This document shows, one piece after another, positions 13,992 through 18,528 of a DNA stretch of 18,528 bases. This DNA comes from Sphingomonadales bacterium. GTDB taxonomy: Bacteria > Pseudomonadota > Alphaproteobacteria > Sphingomonadales > Sphingomonadaceae. Position 1 is the stretch's first letter. Each line of letters begins with the position of its first letter. Where the stretch lies: positions 1 to 18,528 of the forward strand of contig JANYCM010000327.1 of NCBI GenBank assembly GCA_025360285.1, written 5' to 3'. Both the position numbers and the translations under genes were made by a program. The notes under the pieces were generated by a model, which saw only the letters and a program-made list of their open reading frames with translations, searched no databases and was not told the origin of the DNA.

Positions 13992-14732
13992 CTATGCCCG
14001 CGCCGCCCTGTGGCGTTCGGGCCGCGCCCATAGCGCCTCGGCTTGCAGGATGCGCCCGGTGGCGGGGTCGGCAAAGCCGGGCCACAAGCCCCACAGCACC
14101 AGGCCCCGTGCGGCGAGATCGGCCATCAGCGCCTCATATGTCGCCTGGCCTTCATACAGCGGCGTCAGCGACATTTCGATCTGTATCGATGCCGCCGCAG
14201 CAATGGTCGCCGTGCCGCCGGCCAGCACCTGGGTTTCATAGCCCTGGGTATCGATCTTGACATGGATCTGGGCCGCGCTGCCGATATGCGCCGGCGCCGC
14301 TCTGTCGAGCCGGGTGATCGGCACCATCTCAGTGCCGATGTAATTGGCGTGGGGTGCCGCATCGCGGTGGCTGCCCAGCATCGGCAGCAGTGACGAACTG
14401 GCCGAATTGCCGGCGATGTTGATGGAAATCAGGCCTTCATGATCGCCGATCGCGGCCCTGGGGGCGATGGTCCAGCCGGGATCGCCGGCGCTGGTCGCCA
14501 GCAGCGCCGCATGGGCAGCGGCCAGCGGTTCAAACGACACGATACGCCCGGCATGGCCCAGCGCGCGCAGGGAGCGGCCATATTGGCCGCTATTGGCCCC
14601 GATATCGAGCACCAGATCAGGGGCAAAACCGGTCAGCAGAGCCTGCACCTGCGCATCGGGTGAGGATTCCGGCAGATAGCGATGCAGGTCATAGCCGAAT
14701 CGACGCAGGGTGCGGCGCAGATAGTCGCGCAT
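13992..14732 (-). CDS. FkbM-family SAM-dependent methyltransferase
   Basis: A protein of 246 residues with the FkbM methyltransferase layout: SAM-binding DIGANSGQYG at 43-52, VSFEP at 65-69, a central HVKIDTQGYE at 157-166 and an IEMSLTPLYEGQ strand after 180, all typical of the family. Such enzymes O-methylate sugars or small molecules and are often found with glycan or exopolysaccharide genes. There is no signal peptide or membrane helix, so it is probably cytoplasmic. No clear Shine-Dalgarno precedes the ATG. It is convergent with the TIGR02300 gene and divergent from tRNA-Ala across 199 bp, so it appears monocistronic. The acceptor cannot be told from sequence. The glycosyltransferase and PhyH-like gene 2.3 kb or more to the right are compatible with a shared glycan role. 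Confidence 0.88.
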   Translation of the reverse strand: MRDYLRRTLRRFGYDLHRYLPESSPDAQVQALLTGFAPDLVLDIGANSGQYGRSLRALGHAGRIVSFEPLAAAHAALLATSAGDPGWTIAPRAAIGDHEGLISINIAGNSASSSLLPMLGSHRDAAPHANYIGTEMVPITRLDRAAPAHIGSAAQIHVKIDTQGYETQVLAGGTATIAAAASIQIEMSLTPLYEGQATYEALMADLAARGLVLWGLWPGFADPATGRILQAEALWARPERHRAARA

Positions 14733-14897
14733 CGGTCAGGGTCCCAACTCGGTCAGGGTGGCATTCGGTGTGGCGGTACGGATGGACCACAGCCTATCGC
14801 AGCGCTGCCACCGGCTGGCAACAATTCCGGTGAATTTCGGTGCCGGATGCGAAAACCGCTTGCGCCTCAACCGCCTTTGTCATAACCGGCGCGTCCT

Positions 14898-14918
14898 TCA
14901 TCCGGACCAGACGGATGA
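14898..14918 (+). other. Perfect hairpin in the tRNA-Ala 5' leader
   Basis: TCATCCG (14898-14904) and CGGATGA (14912-14918) form a seven-base-pair stem with a seven-base loop, ending 13 bases before the tRNA 5' end. If transcription starts upstream of it, the stem would lie next to the RNase P cleavage site. A weak promoter-like CATAAC lies at 14881-14886. No established role. Confidence 0.4.
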
Positions 14919-14931
14919 TCACGACGGTCAT

Positions 14932-15007
14932 GGGGCCTTAGCTCAGCTGGGAGAGCGCTACGATGGCATTGTAGAGGTCAACGGTTCGATCCCGTTAGGC
15001 TCCACCA
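14932..15007 (+). tRNA. tRNA-Ala (anticodon GGC)
   Basis: A 76-base tRNA with encoded CCA. The acceptor GGGGCCT pairs with AGGCTCC and contains the G3-U70 pair that identifies alanine tRNAs. The D arm is GCTC/GAGC, the anticodon stem CTACG/TGTAG closes with a G-U pair around loop ATGGCAT (anticodon GGC), and the T arm is AACGG-TTCGATC-CCGTT. It is isolated on the plus strand and followed directly by a strong hairpin terminator. Confidence 0.98.
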
Positions 15008-15012
15008 CCGAC

Positions 15013-15044
15013 AAAACGGCGCTTCCGCAAGGAAGCGCCGTTTT
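15013..15044. terminator. Bidirectional terminator between tRNA-Ala and the CocE-like gene
   Basis: A perfect 14-base-pair stem (15013-15026 with 15031-15044) around a GCAA tetraloop has AAAA at its base on one side and TTTT on the other: AAAACGGCGCTTCC pairs with GGAAGCGCCGTTTT. It lies five bases after tRNA-Ala and four bases after the convergent hydrolase stop, so it can end both transcripts. Confidence 0.92.
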
Positions 15045-15048
15045 CGTT

Positions 15049-16938
15049 TCAGGGGACCACCGGCAACCACACCGCGCTGGCCTTGCCGGGGCTGTGCTCG
15101 ATGGTCTGGGTCGCCGGCTTGTAGTCGCCGGCTTTGGCGTTGAAGATATTGGGCACGAACGTCTGCGGGTTGCGATCGTACAGCGGGAACAGGCTCGATT
15201 GCACCTGCACCATGATGCGGTGGCCGGGCAGGAAGACATGGTTCACATTCGGCAGCCCGAATCGGTAATTCTCCACCTTGCCTGGGGTCAGCGCTGCCGG
15301 GGTGGCCTGGCCATGGACATAGCGGCCGCGGTAGATTTCGATGCCGACCGGCAGTTGATAGCCGGCGAGTTTCGGCGCGTTCGATGATTCGGCCGGGTAC
15401 ACGTCGATCAGCTTGACCACCCAGTCACTGTCACTGCCGCTGGTCGCGGCGAACAGGTCGACTTGGGGCGCGCCGGCGATATGCACCGGCTTGTCGAGAA
15501 CGGGCGTCGTGTAGCTCAGCACATCGGGCCGGTCGGCGACGAAGCGCTGGTCGGAGACGAGCCAGGGGCCCCAGACATCCCGATCCCGCAGATGCACCGG
15601 GCGCGGCACGAACGGGATCGGCTTGGCCGGGTCGGAGACATAGGTATCGCGGCTCGCCGCGGCCGGCTTGTCAAAGCCCAGCCCGCCGCTGGCCTGGAGA
15701 TAGAGCGGCACCGGCTTGCCCGCTGGCCATTGCGGGCTGGCCTGCCACTGGTTGATGCCGGTGGCATAGGTGAAGGCGGCGGGCGTTGGCGGTTGGGGCG
15801 CGCCGTCCTTCAGGTAACGATCGAGGAAGGGCTTCATCACCGTCCGGCGGAATTCCAGCGCAGTATCGCCGCTCCAGGGCAGCGCGCCCAGGCTGCTGCC
15901 ATTGTAATTGACGCCGCTGTGCCGCCACGGGCCGATGACGAGGGACAACCGGCCGGCGGTGCCGGGCGACCCCGCCAGTGCCTTGTAGACGGCGGGGGCG
16001 CCATAACTGTCTTCCTGGTCCCATTGCCCGACGACAAGCATCGTCGGCACCGTCAGCGGGCGTTTGGCGAGCAATTTGTCGACCGCCTGTTCCTGCCAGT
16101 AAGCGTCATAGGCGGGATGTTCCATCAGCTTGCGGACGAAGGGGAAGACCTCCAGGCCGAAGCTGCGGGCGAAATCACCGGCGGACCCGGCGCGCATATA
16201 GGCGTCATAATCATCATCGACGCCATAGGGGACCGGGCCATCGCCCTTCTTGGCGGTCTGCTGCGCCACATAGTCGAAGTTCGATTGCCGCCAGGCGCCG
16301 TTGTGGAACCAGTCATCGCCGATCCAGCCATCGACCATCGGGCTTTGCGGCACGGCGGCCTTCAGCGCCGGATGCGGATCGATCAGCGCCATCAGCGAGG
16401 TGAAGCCAGGATAGGAGGAACCGGTGATGCCGACCTTGCCGTTCGATTCGGGGACATTCTTCACCAGCCAGTCGATGGTGTCATAAGCATCGGTGGCGTG
16501 ATCAACGCTGGTGGGGTTCAAGGGCCCGTGCAGCGGCCGCACCATGACATAATCGCCTTCGGAGGCGTGGATGCCGCGGACATCCTGATAAACGCGGATA
16601 TAGCCGTCGTTGACATAGTCGGTGTCGGAGATCGGCAGGATTTCGGTGATCGTCTGGCTGCGGTTGCGCATCGTCGTCTTGCCGGCGTCATAGGGCGTGC
16701 GGGTCAGCAGCATCGGGCCGTGCGCCGTGCCCTTCTTCATGACGATGACTGTGAACAGCTTCACGCCGTCGCGCATGGGGATCATCACCTCGCGGCGGAT
16801 ATAATCGGCCTGGGGCTGGACGATGTCATATTTGGCGACCGTATCGGTGGTCATCGGGTCGGTCTGGGCCAGCGCCAGGGCCGGCGCGGCGAGGATAATG
16901 GTGGCGGCAAGAAGCCGGTGGCGGAAATTATGGATCAT
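15049..16938 (-). CDS. Exported CocE/NonD-family acyl hydrolase
   Basis: A serine hydrolase of 629 residues resembling the glutaryl-7-ACA acylase / cocaine esterase / X-Pro dipeptidyl-peptidase S15 group. After a signal peptide (MIHNFRHRLL then a hydrophobic core ending ALALAQ) comes an alpha/beta-hydrolase domain with RTPYDA (80-85), RGIHASEG (121-128), the nucleophile motif GSSYPG with S175, a likely acid Asp at 307 or 310 (GQWDQED) and the His of GPWRHSG at 340. A C-terminal beta-rich jelly-roll domain follows from about 420, with DVWGPWLVSDQRF and a late GHRIMVQVQSS. I chose the ATG at 16938, not the open frame to 17022, because it starts the signal peptide and has AGGGG five bases upstream. 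It lies 67 bp after the glycosyltransferase stop, in the same direction. Probably periplasmic; substrate unknown (peptide, ester or beta-lactam side chain). Confidence 0.92.
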   Translation of the reverse strand: MIHNFRHRLLAATIILAAPALALAQTDPMTTDTVAKYDIVQPQADYIRREVMIPMRDGVKLFTVIVMKKGTAHGPMLLTRTPYDAGKTTMRNRSQTITEILPISDTDYVNDGYIRVYQDVRGIHASEGDYVMVRPLHGPLNPTSVDHATDAYDTIDWLVKNVPESNGKVGITGSSYPGFTSLMALIDPHPALKAAVPQSPMVDGWIGDDWFHNGAWRQSNFDYVAQQTAKKGDGPVPYGVDDDYDAYMRAGSAGDFARSFGLEVFPFVRKLMEHPAYDAYWQEQAVDKLLAKRPLTVPTMLVVGQWDQEDSYGAPAVYKALAGSPGTAGRLSLVIGPWRHSGVNYNGSSLGALPWSGDTALEFRRTVMKPFLDRYLKDGAPQPPTPAAFTYATGINQWQASPQWPAGKPVPLYLQASGGLGFDKPAAASRDTYVSDPAKPIPFVPRPVHLRDRDVWGPWLVSDQRFVADRPDVLSYTTPVLDKPVHIAGAPQVDLFAATSGSDSDWVVKLIDVYPAESSNAPKLAGYQLPVGIEIYRGRYVHGQATPAALTPGKVENYRFGLPNVNHVFLPGHRIMVQVQSSLFPLYDRNPQTFVPNIFNAKAGDYKPATQTIEHSPGKASAVWLPVVP

Positions 16939-17005
16939 GAATGCCCCTGTTGGCCGTGCAGGGCGCCAGTAAAGCATGCCGGCGGGGGGCGCGAAAGGCC
17001 TGCCT

Positions 17006-17920
17006 CTACAGGCGATGGCCATATTCGGCGCCCACCACGGTCGCCAGGTCCTGGCGGCGTTCGGCCATCAATTGCCGCAGCTCGGCGATCTTGGAATCGA
17101 CAAGGAAACGATACCAGAAGCCCTGCAGGCCATGAAAGGCCAGCCCCTGCCAGCCATCGAGAAAGCCGAGCAGCACGATATAGCGATAGAGGAAATACAG
17201 CATTGGCCGTACGCCAAGCGGCAGCCGGGCATAAAGATTGTCCTTCAACCAGCGCTTGCGCCGCGCCTGGCGCCCCATGTCCCCGGCCGGCGGCAGGCGG
17301 GTATCGATGGTCAATTGGTCGATGGCTTCGCGGGTGGCATAGCCGTTGTGCTTGGCGGTCCACCAGCCGATCGAGTTCAGATTGATGTCGGCAATTTCGC
17401 CGGCAATATGGACGACCCCGCCCTGGACGACGACATGTTCGTCCATCCAGCGGTTTTCAACGCGGCCGCGGCCGCTGCGCCACAGCCGGATGACCTTGGT
17501 GGGATACATGCCGCCCCAGCGGATCTTGCGGCCGAGGAAATGAATGGCGCGATCGATGGTGACGCCGGCCACCGGGCTGTCGGCCGGGGTTTCGGCGATG
17601 AAGCGCGCGATGCTGGCCGCCAGTCGGGCATCGACGACTTCATCGGCATCGAGCCGCATCGTCCATCCGGTGGTGACGCCGCAATGGTCGGTCGCCCAGT
17701 TGAACTGCTGCGCATAATTGGTCCAGTCGTGGTGGATGACTTCCGCCCCGGCGGCGCGGGCCAGGGCGCAACTGCCATCGCTTGAACCGCTGTCAACGAC
17801 GATCAGCCGCGTCGCCAGCCCGGCGACCGATGCCAGGCAGCGCGCGATATGCCGGGCTTCATCATGGGTGAGGACGATCACCGTCAAACCGGTGTCGGCC
17901 GTTGCGGGCGGTGGTGACAT
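17006..17920 (-). CDS. Family 2 glycosyltransferase
   Basis: A GT-A fold inverting glycosyltransferase of 304 residues. Seen: VIVLTHDEARHI (14-25), VVDSGSSDGS (41-50) and the metal/nucleotide-sugar motif LDADE (90-94). The C-terminal part around 235-265 is hydrophobic and amphipathic (MLYFLYRYIVLLGF, then DGWQGLAFHGL), as in WaaE/KdtX-like and other lipid-associated GT2 proteins, suggesting it works at the inner face of the cytoplasmic membrane on a lipid-linked acceptor such as LPS core or polysaccharide. No Shine-Dalgarno is visible before the ATG at 17920. It begins 21 bp after the PhyH-like gene stop, so the two are likely co-transcribed. Donor and acceptor sugars cannot be inferred. Confidence 0.92.
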   Translation of the reverse strand: MSPPPATADTGLTVIVLTHDEARHIARCLASVAGLATRLIVVDSGSSDGSCALARAAGAEVIHHDWTNYAQQFNWATDHCGVTTGWTMRLDADEVVDARLAASIARFIAETPADSPVAGVTIDRAIHFLGRKIRWGGMYPTKVIRLWRSGRGRVENRWMDEHVVVQGGVVHIAGEIADINLNSIGWWTAKHNGYATREAIDQLTIDTRLPPAGDMGRQARRKRWLKDNLYARLPLGVRPMLYFLYRYIVLLGFLDGWQGLAFHGLQGFWYRFLVDSKIAELRQLMAERRQDLATVVGAEYGHRL

Positions 17921-17941
17921 TGTGGTGGTGTTTGCCGCGGT

Positions 17942-18528
17942 TCAGCGCGTCAGCAGCTTGACGGCGCGGTCACGCAGGAAGCGATAGGGGCCGGGGAACG
18001 TCGTTTCAATCTTCAGCATGGCGCGGTTCTGCCAGCGATCCTGGTTTTTCGGGCGGTGGACGGCGAGGCCCTTGTAATGATCGACCGACAGGCGGCGGAT
18101 GCGGCTTTGGAATTGCAGGAAGCGATGGTGTTCGGGGATGAAATGCACCGTCAGCGATGATCGTGAATGGTCCGGCTGATTCGTCATCAGGCTGCCATGG
18201 ATGGTGCGGGCGTTCCACATCAGCACATCGCCCTTGGCCAGGGCGGGGGCGCGGCATTCCAGCTTGAATTGCGCAATCAGGTCGATGATCAATTGCTTGT
18301 AGCGTTCATGGTTGAAGGCAATGTCGAAATCGCCGCCGTTCTTGCCGACATCGATGCGGTGGCTGCCGGGGTAGATGTAGAAACGCCCGGCACCGGGGGC
18401 AATATCCTCCAGCGCGATCCAGCCCGCCGCCATGGCGCCGAGGCTTTCGCTGTCCAGGTAATAGGTATCCTGGTGCGCCCAGGTGGCGCTGTTGCCTTCG
18501 AAATACATTGACTGGACCAGCTTGGGAG
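17942..18528 (-). CDS. Phytanoyl-CoA dioxygenase (PhyH) family protein, 5' end outside window
   Basis: A partial Fe(II)/2-oxoglutarate dioxygenase; the frame stays open to the right edge (PKLVQS precedes the first visible Met at 18508), so the true start is beyond 18528. Counting from that Met, the iron ligands are H12-Q-D14 in TWAHQDTYYLDS and H104 in ARTIHGS, and R116 in SRSSLTVHF is the likely 2-oxoglutarate anchor. This completes the HxD...H facial triad. GAGRFYIYPGSHR at 39-51 is typical of PhyH-like enzymes. Bacterial members hydroxylate diverse small molecules, and many sit in glycan or secondary metabolite loci. Together with the glycosyltransferase 21 bp downstream this suggests modification of a surface glycan or lipid, which is inference. 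Confidence 0.9.
   Translation of the reverse strand, partial: PKLVQSMYFEGNSATWAHQDTYYLDSESLGAMAAGWIALEDIAPGAGRFYIYPGSHRIDVGKNGGDFDIAFNHERYKQLIIDLIAQFKLECRAPALAKGDVLMWNARTIHGSLMTNQPDHSRSSLTVHFIPEHHRFLQFQSRIRRLSVDHYKGLAVHRPKNQDRWQNRAMLKIETTFPGPYRFLRDRAVKLLTR

Noticed and set aside
15463..17385. 640-codon plus-strand frame opposite the CocE-like and GT2 genes
   Set aside because: Despite its length it spans the ends of two well-recognised minus-strand genes and has no domain motifs, signal or plausible composition.
1..18528. CRISPR array, prophage, insertion sequence or integrase
   Set aside because: No regularly spaced repeats, transposase or recombinase motifs, or att-like duplication of the tRNA 3' ends were seen on either strand.

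Overview
This is a GC-rich chromosomal window that looks like an alphaproteobacterium of the order Sphingomonadales. The basis is the conserved block aroA / cmk / rpsA / ihfB next to a TIGR02300-type zinc-ribbon gene, the LapBCE-like type I secretion proteins, and a hairpin repeat (arms containing GCTGAACTTGTTTCAGC) of a kind common in sphingomonad genomes. The genus cannot be fixed from the sequence alone.

Layout. Positions 2-4597 (minus): a compact type I secretion operon, tolC-like outer membrane protein, then ABC permease/ATPase, then HlyD-type adaptor; no cargo gene is visible and the operon may continue past the left edge. Positions 4596-5888 (plus): an exported M20D amidohydrolase whose start codon overlaps that of the divergent tolC-like gene. 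Positions 5897-6883 (minus): an unrecognised lipoprotein built from four-and-a-half copies of a W-N20-W-N4-GY repeat, behind an AT-rich leader with inverted repeats. Positions 7098-7490 (minus): a small DUF1761-like membrane protein, followed by a facing pair of REP-like hairpins and tRNA-Leu(UAA).

Positions 7768-13482 hold the housekeeping block on the minus strand: aroA, cmk, rpsA, ihfB. A plus-strand wecB-type UDP-GlcNAc 2-epimerase sits between aroA and cmk, and cmk has its own promoter-like sequence beside it. The rpsA leader carries a possible 15-codon upstream ORF with a strong Shine-Dalgarno and four consecutive CGA codons; it is flanked by a duplicated GCCGGCA element that can pair near the rpsA ribosome binding region. 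This is the most intriguing candidate regulatory system in the window. Positions 13576-13896 (plus) encode the TIGR02300 protein.

The right end holds an FkbM methyltransferase (minus), tRNA-Ala(GGC) (plus), an exported CocE/NonD acylase-like hydrolase (minus), a family 2 glycosyltransferase (minus) and the C-terminal part of a phytanoyl-CoA dioxygenase-like protein running off the right edge. Epimerase, FkbM, glycosyltransferase and PhyH-like enzyme are all types found in surface-glycan biosynthesis, but here they are scattered rather than in one cluster. No CRISPR array, phage, transposase or integrase was seen. No gene-free stretch exceeds 300 bases; the longest, 6884-7097, holds only the lipoprotein leader structures.
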